From Asticcacaulis aquaticus (GTDB lineage: Bacteria > Pseudomonadota > Alphaproteobacteria > Caulobacterales > Caulobacteraceae): a stretch of 64,000 nucleotides of DNA. Positions 40,113-49,216 of this stretch are shown one piece after another. A program made the translations under genes and the position numbers. The stretch is from positions 1 through 64,000 of the forward strand of contig NZ_JAQQKX010000012.1 in NCBI RefSeq assembly GCF_028550415.1. The letters are read 5' to 3'. The first letter of the stretch is position 1. The number at the start of each line of letters is the position of its first letter. The notes beneath the pieces are model-generated. The model did no database searches. It was not told where the DNA came from and saw only the letters and a program-made list of their open reading frames with translations.

Positions 40113-42856
40113 ACCTGAACTTCGACGCGGTCAGGCGGGAGGTGTTTCGAGGCGCGCAGAAGCTGGTGGCCGAGCGCATCTTCGGCGACATGCCTTCCGT
40201 CGATACCGGCATCAGCCGCGAGTTTCCGCCGAGCCTATCCGGCTATCTGCCCTATCGGTCATTCGATGAGGTTCGCCAGCTCTATGTACAGGACGCGACC
40301 GTCGGCCTCGTGATGGAACTGATCCCTCTGCTGGGCGTGACCGACGCTCAGCACGCGCTTCTGGCGCAGGTGTTCAATGACGCCCTGCCCGATGGCGCGC
40401 ATGTGCAGATCATCAACTATGCGTCGCCGCGTACCGGGCACATTGTCGACACCTGGGCGCGTAGCCGGTCGGCGGGTGGGGAGATTTTCGAGGAACTGGC
40501 GCGCCACCGGCGTCAGCACCTGATGAACGGCATCTGGGCATCGTTTTCGAAGTCCGCCCCTTTCAGCATGCGCGACTACCGCGTCATCCTGGCCATTGAG
40601 GTGAAGGGCGATGTGGGCGGGCCCGCCGGCGACGCCCTGGCGGAGTTGCGCGAGGTGATCAAGGGCACCTTGGCATCTATGGGGGGCGCGGCCTTCACCC
40701 TGATGCCGGATCAGTTGCTGTCGTTCTGCGCTGCCGTGCTCAATCCGACCTCATCGACAGTATATGACGCCATACCCTATGATCGGGAGGACTGGCTTAA
40801 CCAGCAGATTGTCAGGCGCGACACGACCGTCACGCAATATCGCGACCGGCTGGTCGCCACGACGGCCTATGCCGGAGATGCTTACGACAAGGACCTTCTG
40901 CCAAAGGATAGCCGTCGGGAGCGCTGGGAGTTTCGGGCCTTTTCGCCGGTCCGCTATCCGGAAAATGCCTCGCAGGCCGTTGTGGCGAGGCTCATCGGCG
41001 ACTTTTTCAACAATCAGCTTCAGAACATCGGCTCGAATCTGACCGTGCTCTATTTTTCGCCTATGACGCTCGACGAGAGCAGGACCACGGTCGAGATGAA
41101 AACCATGCGCACGAGCCAGCAGGCCGCGTCGCCCACTGCCAAGTTCTTCCCAGCGATCCAGCGTGCGGCGGATGACTGGACGGCGGCCAACCAGGCCGTC
41201 TCAATGGGCGCCAAGCTCTGCCATATGGGCATGTTCGCCATCTCTATCACGCCGCTGCACGACGCCGACCGGGCCGAGCGCCAGCTACGTGCGGTCTGGG
41301 GCGGGGGGGGCTTCGAGCTGTCACGCTCCGATGTCCTGCATCTGCAGACGCTGCTCGCGGCACTGCCGCTGACTATGGGAGACGGTCTGGCCGATGACTA
41401 TAAGGCCCATAAGCGTCTGCGGCGGATGCCGACCAGCTGCATGGCCATGCTCGCGCCGTTCCAGGGTGAGTTCCGCGGGTTTCAGCGACCTGACATGCTG
41501 TTCCTCGGGCGTCGGGGCCAGCCCTTCTTTTTCTCACCCTTCTCCAATGAGGAGGAGGGGATGGGCGGCGGCAATCACAATGTCTCCGTTATCGGCGCAT
41601 CGGGGTCGGGGAAATCGGTCCTGATGCAGGAGATGGCCGGGGGCCTGCGCGGGCGCGGCGCCGATGTCATCGTGCTCGACGACGGATATTCGTTTCGCAA
41701 CACCTGCAAGATCCAGGGTGGGCAGTTCATCGAATTTAATCTGTCCAGCGACCTGAACATCAATCCGTTCTCGCTGGTCGATTATCAGGAAGCCGACCTC
41801 GATGAGGAGTACCGGTCGGAGTCGATCAACGCCCTTAAATATACCGTGCTGCAGATGGCCAAGGGGGATGATGTCTACCTGAAAGAAGAGCTGGGCATGA
41901 TCGAGCGCGCGGTCGTCGATGTGTTCGACACCAAGCGCGCCGACGGCGGCATCGAGGACGTCGCGGTCTATCTGGAGGCCCATTTCGGCGATCCGGGCCG
42001 CGCCATGGCGATCGCCATGGAACCCTACCGGCTGCGGGGCAGCTACGGCAAACTCTATAACGGCCAGGCCAATCTGGAGATCAGAAATCCCTTCACGGTG
42101 TTCGAGCTTTCCCCCCTCGAATCCAAGAAGGATCTGCGCGCGGTCGTCATTCTCTCGCTGCTGATGGTTATCCGCCAGCGTATGAAGCATGGCGGCCGCG
42201 CTCGGAAGAAGGCCTTGTTCATCGACGAAGCCTGGCAGTTGCTGGGCGACGGGGCGGCAGGTCCGTTCATCGAAGGCTTTGCGCGGCGCTGCCGGAAAGA
42301 GGGCGGGGCGCTGATCACCGGCACCCAGTCCCTGGAAGACTACCAGCGAACGGCGGGTGGTCGCGCTTGTATCCAGAATTCGGAATGGAACATCATTCTG
42401 AAGCTCAAGCCTGAATCCGTCGATGCCTTTGCCAATGAAGGTATCCTTCGGGCTTCCGAGGCCGAGCTTGAGCTGATCCGGTCGCTGTTTACGTCCCAAG
42501 GGGAATATTCAGAGGCCTATATCCGGGGTGCCGGTACCAAATTCATCGGTCGCCTCGTGCTCGATCCTTATTCGCTGGCGCTATATTCGACGAAGCCTGA
42601 AGTGCTCGACGCGATCGAGCGTCTGGTCAGTGCCGGATATTCCGCCAAGGAGGCTGTTCGCTCTGTCGCGTTCAAGGCCCCGATTGAGACCCACTGGTCG
42701 AAGGCGCAGATACGGCAAGCCGAGCTACTGATGGGTGACGGCGAATTGAAGCCGTTCATCGAGCGCTATGGCGCCATGTCCAGCCGGGAGCGCCGGATTT
42801 TCGCGCACCGCCTCTTCGGGGAACTGGAGGGCAATCATGCGCAGGCATCTCTGTAA
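40109..42856 (+). CDS. traC: TraC ATPase
   Basis: 915 aa, VirB4-family ATPase that powers pilus assembly. The N-terminal TraC_F_IV domain begins at EFPPSLSGYLPYRSFDEV. The C-terminal P-loop domain has Walker A GASGSGKSVLMQEM near residue 497 and Walker B KALFIDEAWQLLGDG near 700, then GGALITGTQSLEDY. A longer in-frame extension upstream through traV is not used because the ATG at 40109 is coupled to the traV stop. Confidence 0.92.
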   Translation: MNLNFDAVRREVFRGAQKLVAERIFGDMPSVDTGISREFPPSLSGYLPYRSFDEVRQLYVQDATVGLVMELIPLLGVTDAQHALLAQVFNDALPDGAHVQIINYASPRTGHIVDTWARSRSAGGEIFEELARHRRQHLMNGIWASFSKSAPFSMRDYRVILAIEVKGDVGGPAGDALAELREVIKGTLASMGGAAFTLMPDQLLSFCAAVLNPTSSTVYDAIPYDREDWLNQQIVRRDTTVTQYRDRLVATTAYAGDAYDKDLLPKDSRRERWEFRAFSPVRYPENASQAVVARLIGDFFNNQLQNIGSNLTVLYFSPMTLDESRTTVEMKTMRTSQQAASPTAKFFPAIQRAADDWTAANQAVSMGAKLCHMGMFAISITPLHDADRAERQLRAVWGGGGFELSRSDVLHLQTLLAALPLTMGDGLADDYKAHKRLRRMPTSCMAMLAPFQGEFRGFQRPDMLFLGRRGQPFFFSPFSNEEEGMGGGNHNVSVIGASGSGKSVLMQEMAGGLRGRGADVIVLDDGYSFRNTCKIQGGQFIEFNLSSDLNINPFSLVDYQEADLDEEYRSESINALKYTVLQMAKGDDVYLKEELGMIERAVVDVFDTKRADGGIEDVAVYLEAHFGDPGRAMAIAMEPYRLRGSYGKLYNGQANLEIRNPFTVFELSPLESKKDLRAVVILSLLMVIRQRMKHGGRARKKALFIDEAWQLLGDGAAGPFIEGFARRCRKEGGALITGTQSLEDYQRTAGGRACIQNSEWNIILKLKPESVDAFANEGILRASEAELELIRSLFTSQGEYSEAYIRGAGTKFIGRLVLDPYSLALYSTKPEVLDAIERLVSAGYSAKEAVRSVAFKAPIETHWSKAQIRQAELLMGDGELKPFIERYGAMSSRERRIFAHRLFGELEGNHAQASL

Positions 42857-43154
42857 CGCCCTGGCCGCGACCCGCCGGTATCTACCCGATTTGAGCTGGT
42901 CTGGTTTGTTTCACCAATTGGAGACCGGGGCCATCGCGTTTGCTGTTTCAATAGGCCTGACGCTCGTCGTCTTCGGTTTTCGAGTGGATTCCTGGATGCA
43001 CGAATGGGCCAACTTCCTGCGCCACTACGTGGCCGCAACGTCCGTCGCCCGCGAGCCGGTCAACCTCTTCCTCCTCGCTGTCTATCTGACCCTGTTCGCC
43101 GTTGTCTGGCTGAGCCGACGAACCAAAAGGAAGCCTGATGCAAGCCTCCCCTGA
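42837..43154 (+). CDS. Small two-span membrane protein in the tra operon
   Basis: 105 aa overlapping the end of traC by 20 bases. Hydrophobic segments at about 33-50 (AIAFAVSIGLTLVVFGF) and 78-95 (LFLLAVYLTLFAVVWL), with a basic tail RRTKRKPDASLP. The position between traC and trbI is taken by small variable genes in other F-type loci. Role unknown. Confidence 0.6.
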   Translation: MRRHLCNALAATRRYLPDLSWSGLFHQLETGAIAFAVSIGLTLVVFGFRVDSWMHEWANFLRHYVAATSVAREPVNLFLLAVYLTLFAVVWLSRRTKRKPDASLP

Positions 43155-43611
43155 AGCTGAAGCCGAAACACCCTCGACGGTGCCAACGCTCGCTCCGAAA
43201 CGCAAGGTCGCGTTGCCGCGCCTGAGTGGACAGCACGTTCTGATTGGGTTGCTGGCCATCAACATGGTGGTCACTGGCGCCTTGTGGTTCCGGGTTATGA
43301 CCGACACACGACCGGTCATCGCGACCATCGGTCTGACCAGCCTCGCGCGCAACTATGCCCAATCTCTGGCGAGCGATCCCACCATATCACCGGAAGCCCT
43401 GCAGATACGCACCCAGCTCTTTATGGCCGAAGGCCAGAAGGAGATTAACCGCCTGACAGCGGACGGTGGGATGGTGCTGCTGGCGCGCGAATGCGTGCTG
43501 AAAGGCGAGGATGTCGACCTTACCCCGCAATTTGCGGCTTCACTGAACACGCAGCTGGCAGCGACGAAATCGCGTGCCGTGGGGACGGTCGCCGATGTCC
43601 CTGCGCAATAG
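43138..43611 (+). CDS. trbI: TrbI, F-type
   Basis: 157 aa. Proline-rich cytoplasmic N-terminus, one membrane segment (HVLIGLLAINMVVTGALWFR), then a periplasmic part with TIGLTSLARNYAQSLA and VLLARECVLKGEDVDLTPQF, which fits TrbI of F-type systems (pilus retraction/outgrowth). Overlaps neighbours on both sides. Confidence 0.82.
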   Translation: MQASPEAEAETPSTVPTLAPKRKVALPRLSGQHVLIGLLAINMVVTGALWFRVMTDTRPVIATIGLTSLARNYAQSLASDPTISPEALQIRTQLFMAEGQKEINRLTADGGMVLLARECVLKGEDVDLTPQFAASLNTQLAATKSRAVGTVADVPAQ

Positions 43612-44101
43612 GCTCCCGAAGATCAGCCGCTCGGCGAAGATCATCTGGTCGGTGGCGGCGGCACTTGCCGTCTCGCAGCTGGGCGGCGCGATCGCGTCCG
43701 ACTACCAGTTCTTCCTGAACGAGACCGACAGTCTGCCCAACTGGGCTTTTTGGGTGAACAAGAACCAGGTCGCGCCGCGGCGCGGCGATTATTATGCCTT
43801 TGTGGCCCCTCCAAACCCCTATTACCCGGCGGGGTTTCGCTTCGCCAAACAGGTCGTCGGCGTGCCGGGTGACGTCGTCGAAGTGCGCGGCCGCGAATTC
43901 TGGATCGGTGGGCGTCTGGTAGGCATTGCCAAGACCCATGATCAGACGGGTAATCCGGTGGCGATGTCGCCGGGCGGCAAAATACCCGCCGACAAGTATT
44001 TCGTCGTCACCCCTCATAAGGATTCCTTCGACAGCCGTTATGCGCTGATCGGACTGATCGACCGCAAGAGGCTGGTCGGGAAAGCCTACCCGGTGCTGTG
44101 A
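43595..44101 (+). CDS. TraF-type S26 signal peptidase
   Basis: 168 aa, start ATG at 43595 inside the trbI tail. N-terminal membrane anchor, then the S26 serine in NETDSLPNWAFWV and the general-base Lys in RFAKQVVGVPGDVVEV, with GREFWIGG and the C-terminal DSRYALIG box. This family (TraF of RP4, TrhF/TrsF) matures pilin or other Tra precursors. Its stop shares a base with the traW ATG. Confidence 0.87.
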   Translation: MSLRNRLPKISRSAKIIWSVAAALAVSQLGGAIASDYQFFLNETDSLPNWAFWVNKNQVAPRRGDYYAFVAPPNPYYPAGFRFAKQVVGVPGDVVEVRGREFWIGGRLVGIAKTHDQTGNPVAMSPGGKIPADKYFVVTPHKDSFDSRYALIGLIDRKRLVGKAYPVL

Positions 44102-44733
44102 TGGGTCATTTGCGCGCCTCGCTCTTCATCGCGGTGACGATCTGCGCCGGCTTGCCCGCACAGGCAGGCGATCTTGGCGCCTATGGCCCGACCTTCGAGA
44201 TCATCGAAACGGATCTGCTGAAAGACATTCTGTCGAAGCTCAGGAAGGCGGAAAAGGACGGCCGGATCGATGAGTTGAACCGGAAGTTTGCTGAGGCGAC
44301 CCGGAAGAGGGTCGAGAACCCGCCACCGGTACCCGGCATCGTCACCACGGTAAAGGCGCGCACCTGGCTTTACGATCCGTCCATCGTCGTGCCGGAGGAT
44401 ATAGCCGACGACAAGGGGCGGGTATTCGCCCGTCGGGGTGAGCGGATCAATCCGCTGGAGCGGCTGCCGTCCTACAATAAGGTTCTGGTCTTCATCGATG
44501 GGCGCGATGCGCGCCAGGTCGAGTTCGCTGTCTCGCAATCCAAAAAGTTCGGTCAGGACCGCACGGTTCTGGTTCTTGTCAATGGCTCGCCTATGGCCAC
44601 CATGCGCGCGCGCAAGCAGGTGTTCTATTTCGACCAGCTTGGCACGCTGACCACCAAGTTCGGCATCACGCAGGTGCCCGCGACCGTAGCCAAGGAGGGG
44701 ACTGCGCTTAGGGTCCGTGAGGTGGCGCTATGA
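44101..44733 (+). CDS. traW: TraW
   Basis: 210 aa. Signal peptide ending at AQAGD, then GAYGPTFEIIETDLLKDI, a family hallmark, WLYDPSIVVPEDIAD and IDGRDARQVEF. Periplasmic protein required for pilus assembly, acting with TrbC and TraU. Couples to traU through an ATGA overlap. Confidence 0.9.
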   Translation: MGHLRASLFIAVTICAGLPAQAGDLGAYGPTFEIIETDLLKDILSKLRKAEKDGRIDELNRKFAEATRKRVENPPPVPGIVTTVKARTWLYDPSIVVPEDIADDKGRVFARRGERINPLERLPSYNKVLVFIDGRDARQVEFAVSQSKKFGQDRTVLVLVNGSPMATMRARKQVFYFDQLGTLTTKFGITQVPATVAKEGTALRVREVAL

Positions 44734-45740
44734 GGTGGGTGGCGCTACTGACAATTTTTGTCAGCCTCCTGTTTTCAGGGGCGGCGGCGGCATCGCCCGC
44801 CGATGCCCTTCGAGTGTGCACTGGGCGTTTCGTCAACCCGATCACCGCGCCCTGCTGGGACTGCATCTTCCCTCTGACCATCGGCTCGGTGCCGATCTGG
44901 CGGGGGAAGGGGGTTCGCATCGATGCGCCCAATCCGCCCAGCCCCATCTGTGCCTGCGGCACGCCGATCCCGCGTATCGGCTTGACCATCGGCTATTGGG
45001 AGCCGTCGCGTCTTATGGACGTTACCCAAAAGCCGTTCTGTTTTCCGAACCTCGGCGGGCTCTCGATCAGCCCCGGCTTTGGCTATGCGGGCAAGAGTGA
45101 ATACCGGCATCAGAGCGGGGCGGCGCGCACGGCGTATCATGCCCACTACTATGTCTACCCGCTGCTCGCCTGGCTTCAGATCCTGACCGACTTCGTCTGC
45201 ATGGAATCGTCGGGTTTCGATATCGCCTACATGACTGAGTTCGACCCGCTGTGGAATTCCGACGAGCTGAGCGCGATCATCAATCCCGAGGTGTTTTTGT
45301 TTGCGAACCCGATTGCCCAGCTGGCCTGCAGCGCGGATTGCGTGGCGGCGACAACGGTCGGTCGGCCGATCCAAAAGCTTTTCTGGTGTGCCGGCTGTCA
45401 GGGCAGTCTCTACCCGATGACGGGGCAGGTGGCGGGTGACTATGGGCCGCTGACCGGGTCGCTGCATGTGGCCGAGAAGTTTCAGGCGAAGCTGCACCGG
45501 GAGCTGTTGGCCTGGGGGACACGCGGCAGCCTGTCGCTTTGCCAGCCCATCCCTCAACCGACTATGGACAAGCTCCAGTACCGGTTTCAGCTCGTGACGC
45601 CGGTGGCCCATAAGAACCTCTTCAGCTGCACCGCCATTGGCAAGTCGACCGTGCCATACGAACACCTCAAGGTCATTCCGGTGAAGGGGGAGGACATCGG
45701 ATACCTCGTCTGGAAGAAGAGGAACTGCTGTGCGCTCTGA
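44730..45740 (+). CDS. traU: TraU
   Basis: 336 aa. Signal peptide, then VNPITAPCWDCIFPLTIGSV, the conserved TraU start of the mature protein, and about a dozen cysteines (PSPICACGTPIPRIG, CAGCQGSLYPMTG). Periplasmic protein needed for DNA transfer; depends on disulfide formation, explaining the dsbC and traF genes nearby. Confidence 0.92.
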   Translation: MRWVALLTIFVSLLFSGAAAASPADALRVCTGRFVNPITAPCWDCIFPLTIGSVPIWRGKGVRIDAPNPPSPICACGTPIPRIGLTIGYWEPSRLMDVTQKPFCFPNLGGLSISPGFGYAGKSEYRHQSGAARTAYHAHYYVYPLLAWLQILTDFVCMESSGFDIAYMTEFDPLWNSDELSAIINPEVFLFANPIAQLACSADCVAATTVGRPIQKLFWCAGCQGSLYPMTGQVAGDYGPLTGSLHVAEKFQAKLHRELLAWGTRGSLSLCQPIPQPTMDKLQYRFQLVTPVAHKNLFSCTAIGKSTVPYEHLKVIPVKGEDIGYLVWKKRNCCAL

Positions 45741-46461
45741 TCCAAAGTCTAAAACCCTTGCCTGCGCCGTCTGCGCGCTTCTCCTGTTGTCAGGTCCTAC
45801 ACCCGCTCAGGAAAATCGCTTCGAGATCGAGGATCTGGTGAAGAACGCGCAGGCGCGGTCTGACGCCATAAAGGCGGATCTGACCGGCCTCGATTCCAGC
45901 ACGGTGGAGAAAACGAAGCGCTATACGCAGGATGCCGTCCAACTCGCCAATGGCAATCGCGAGCGGCTAAGAACGGGCCTGACCTACTTGGGCAAGCAGT
46001 ACGACATAGACTTTTTCGACACCGAAGCCGAGGTCGAGGGCGGGGTTGTCTACGTGGCCGTTTCGCTGGCCATGCCCCGCGAAGCGCTGCGCCAATTGTC
46101 GGCGGATGCGCAGAAGGCCGGCGCCGTCCTCGTCATCCGGGGGTTTGTCGGCGGCAGTTTCAAGACGACGCGCCAGATTCTTCTCAAGACCTTCAGCGAA
46201 GAGGAGGCCGCGGGCGTCCTGATCGATCCGCGCGTTTTCCAGCAATACCGGATCGACCGCGTACCGAGTTTCGTGGCCGCCAACGGGCCGGTGGCGTCGT
46301 GCGAAGACGGCGGGCTTGAGTGCGTTCGAACCGATGTGCCCTTTGATCTTGTCAGGGGCAATATTCCTCTGGCCACGGCGCTGAAGGTGCTGACGGAGAA
46401 GGGCGACGCCGCGCCGCGCGCCGCGCGCACAGCCATGGATCGGCTGGAGAGCCCGCTATGA
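45730..46461 (+). CDS. trbC: TrbC, F-type
   Basis: 243 aa from a GTG overlapping the traU end. Signal peptide, helical region, then a thioredoxin-like TrbC domain: VYVAVSLAMPREALRQLSAD, VLVIRGFVGGSFKTT and VDPR-like LIDPRVFQQYRIDRVPSFVA. Works with TraW in the periplasm. The ATGA junction couples it to traN. Confidence 0.87.
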   Translation: MRSDPKSKTLACAVCALLLLSGPTPAQENRFEIEDLVKNAQARSDAIKADLTGLDSSTVEKTKRYTQDAVQLANGNRERLRTGLTYLGKQYDIDFFDTEAEVEGGVVYVAVSLAMPREALRQLSADAQKAGAVLVIRGFVGGSFKTTRQILLKTFSEEEAAGVLIDPRVFQQYRIDRVPSFVAANGPVASCEDGGLECVRTDVPFDLVRGNIPLATALKVLTEKGDAAPRAARTAMDRLESPL

Positions 46462-48281
46462 ACCGGCTCCTGCTCATCGCTGCTACACTATCCCTTGCCC
46501 TGCCTCTCAGCTTCGCAATCGCGCAGGCACCCAAACGCGAGGATTTCGGGGCGGCGCTCAACGCCTCGAATGCCGCGACCAATACAAGTGATCTATACCA
46601 GACCTTGCCGGGCTATCAGGGTGACGCGCCGGACGTGCAGGCCAGATCCGATGATGCGCCTGAGGACCTGAACGCCAATGGCATGGTCGCCTCGACGTCC
46701 AACAGCCTGACGCCTGTCATCCAGTCGAACCAGAGCTTCCTCGGCGCCAACCGTATCGATGAGAATGCGGAGTGGGTGAAAAACGCCCTGGCCATCAACG
46801 CCGACCCCACGGCGACGGCAGGTAGCGCGGCGGGGTCCGGTTCTAACGCCTGCCATTTGCAGACGACGTCATCCACGGAGACGACCCTCTACACCTGCGA
46901 AAGCGGCAATATGATCGGGGAGGGCGACTTCAGCTGCTCCGTAACACGCGGCTTCCGCAAGAAAGACCCAGTCACCAAGGCTTGCATCACCAGCCGCCTG
47001 ACGGGGGTCTATGGGGCGGTGCCGGACGGCTATCGCTATATTCACCACTGTCAGCGCGCCATCATGCACCACGGTTTGCCGGACGCCAGCAATGGCTGCG
47101 GGTATTTGACAGGGTCAGGCAGTTGCCTTGCGCTTTATGGCTCCGGTCCAGACTGGTCGACCGTCTGCAACCGCGTGGTCACCGGCCGGTCGAAGGTGAC
47201 CTATATTGGACTGTACGAGGAGACCTGCGGTGAGACCTCGGCCTGCACCCTTCAGTCGTCCCTGTGCCGATCTGAATTCGGTATAGGGTTTTGCGAGCGC
47301 GAAGAGCGCAACTATCTGTGCGATGCCGGCGGTTTCGAGGATCTGGGTACGGGCGATAGTGGCTGTACCGCTCTGCTGGCCAATCCGACCTGCGCCTTGC
47401 GCAGCCAGACCTGCACACAAACCGCCAGCATGTTCCCGGAGATCATGGCACACTTTGGCTTTGCGGCGGACACCTGTTTCTCGACGGCCTTCAGCTACAC
47501 CTGCCAGAACATCACGGGCACTGGCAGTAACTGCACGCCCGACGCCAGTTGTAGCTTCAAGACGCGAAACTGTATCGACGCGACGGCGTCCGGTGATGCA
47601 TCCTGCCAGAGTTGGGAGAATGTCTACGAGTGCAAGAAGGCGGTGACCACCCCGGTCGATGCCTCGGTGTGCGACGCTTCCTGGGTCATGGGCACGACGA
47701 CGATCGAAGCCGTCGATGATCCCGATCAGGATATTGCCTCGGCGGTATCGGCCCTGAATGCCGTAAAAGCCGCCTCGAACACCTACGAGGCGGAGATGTC
47801 CATCTTCAAGGGGCAGGACCTGCGCTGTGGCAAGGCGGTGCTGGGCTTCGCCAACTGCTGCAAGGATTCCGGCTGGGGCACGGATGTCGGGCTGGCGGAA
47901 TGCGACTCCAATGAGCTGAAGCTGATGGAGAGCCAGAAAAAGAAGGCCTGCCACTATGTCGGCACCTATTGCAGCAAGGATAGCCTGTTCGGGTGTCTGC
48001 AAAAGAGCATGACCTATTGCTGTTACGGCAACAGCCTGGCGCGGATCATTCAGGAAGCGGGGCACCAGCAACTCGGCATCGGCTGGGGCAGCGCCAAGTC
48101 GCCAAACTGCGCCGGGTTCAGCGTCGAAGATTTCCAGAAGCTCGACCTGACCAATGTCGATTTCTCAGACTTCTACAACGAGAAGCTGGGTCAGCTGGCC
48201 GAGACCGACAAGGCCTCGACAGTGACCGCCATCACCACCTCCATCGAAGCCATGAACGGCTCGGGTTCACCGAAGAAGTGA
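46458..48281 (+). CDS. traN: TraN, mating-pair stabilisation protein
   Basis: 607 aa with signal peptide (LPLSFAIAQA). Very cysteine rich, with repeated pairs such as CALRSQTCTQ, CSFKTRNCID, CTLQSSLCRS and a C-terminal FANCCKDSGW/ MTYCCYGNSLARIIQEAG block conserved in TraN. Outer-membrane adhesin contacting the recipient cell; its specificity tip is in the middle third. Confidence 0.9.
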   Translation: MNRLLLIAATLSLALPLSFAIAQAPKREDFGAALNASNAATNTSDLYQTLPGYQGDAPDVQARSDDAPEDLNANGMVASTSNSLTPVIQSNQSFLGANRIDENAEWVKNALAINADPTATAGSAAGSGSNACHLQTTSSTETTLYTCESGNMIGEGDFSCSVTRGFRKKDPVTKACITSRLTGVYGAVPDGYRYIHHCQRAIMHHGLPDASNGCGYLTGSGSCLALYGSGPDWSTVCNRVVTGRSKVTYIGLYEETCGETSACTLQSSLCRSEFGIGFCEREERNYLCDAGGFEDLGTGDSGCTALLANPTCALRSQTCTQTASMFPEIMAHFGFAADTCFSTAFSYTCQNITGTGSNCTPDASCSFKTRNCIDATASGDASCQSWENVYECKKAVTTPVDASVCDASWVMGTTTIEAVDDPDQDIASAVSALNAVKAASNTYEAEMSIFKGQDLRCGKAVLGFANCCKDSGWGTDVGLAECDSNELKLMESQKKKACHYVGTYCSKDSLFGCLQKSMTYCCYGNSLARIIQEAGHQQLGIGWGSAKSPNCAGFSVEDFQKLDLTNVDFSDFYNEKLGQLAETDKASTVTAITTSIEAMNGSGSPKK

Positions 48282-48285
48282 CGCC

Positions 48286-49206
48286 ATGAATAAACTCGCT
48301 CACCACCTTGCCATAGCCATTGCATTTTTGAACCCTGCCATGGCGCACGCCCAAACTTCAGAGGCGCTGGACCCCATGCCTGCAGAGCCTGCGGCGGGAA
48401 CGGACTATTGCGAGCGTCGACTGGGGCAGTGGTTTTATTGCGAAGTGCCGGTTGCGCCCAAACCGAAGCCGAGGGCTAAAGCCACGGCAAAGGGTGACGA
48501 CGCACCCAAACATCCCGATCTCGTGGCGGCTGAGCAGTTTAAGAAGGACATGGAGGACGCGCGCCTCATCGCCGTCTGGAACCCGTCGGCCGAAAACATT
48601 CAGCGCTATTACGCCTATCAGCAAATGGTCCTGGAGAAGGGCGGCACGTTTGCCGATACGTGGCGGCGCATGGTCTGGGAGAACCCTGACAAGGATTACA
48701 CCCTGCAGCGGCCGATCAACACGGCCGGAAAGGCCGAGTGGCTTCAGGCGCGCAATACCGACCGCGACCTGTTCTTCCGCGCCGCCTACGACCAGATCGG
48801 CATCTTCTATGTCTATCGTGGCGACTGCGGGCCCTGCCGCGTCGCCTCCCCGATCGTGCGCGAGTTTGCCACCCGGTATGGGATTTCGGTCAGGGCGATC
48901 TCGGCTGACGGCGGGGCCAACCCGCACTTCCCGGATGCGCAGATCGACAAGGGGCAGCTCAAAGCCTGGGGCCTGACCTCGGCGGTGACGCCGGCCTACA
49001 TGATTTTCCAGAAGCCGACCGCGACCGGCAAGGACGGCATCAAGCCAGTCTCGTTCCGGGTGACCGATGGCAAGACGATCACGCTCCGGCCGTGCCGTAA
49101 CCCGAAGGGGTGCCTGACCTATATGGGCGCCGGCGTGCTGTCGGTCGATGAACTGGCCGACCGGCTTTTTGTGACCCTGGCCACCGAGCCGGGCAAGGAT
49201 TTTTAG
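48286..49206 (+). CDS. traF: TraF, thioredoxin-like pilus assembly protein
   Basis: 306 aa. Signal peptide to AHAQT, a proline/lysine-rich stretch, conserved YYAYQQMVLEKGGTFADTWR, and a thioredoxin fold with FVYRGDCGPCRVASP-like active site CGPC near 182. It retains both cysteines, unlike the F-plasmid protein. Probably helps fold TraN, TraU and TraH. Confidence 0.9.
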   Translation: MNKLAHHLAIAIAFLNPAMAHAQTSEALDPMPAEPAAGTDYCERRLGQWFYCEVPVAPKPKPRAKATAKGDDAPKHPDLVAAEQFKKDMEDARLIAVWNPSAENIQRYYAYQQMVLEKGGTFADTWRRMVWENPDKDYTLQRPINTAGKAEWLQARNTDRDLFFRAAYDQIGIFYVYRGDCGPCRVASPIVREFATRYGISVRAISADGGANPHFPDAQIDKGQLKAWGLTSAVTPAYMIFQKPTATGKDGIKPVSFRVTDGKTITLRPCRNPKGCLTYMGAGVLSVDELADRLFVTLATEPGKDF

Positions 49207-49216
49207 GAGGGGTATC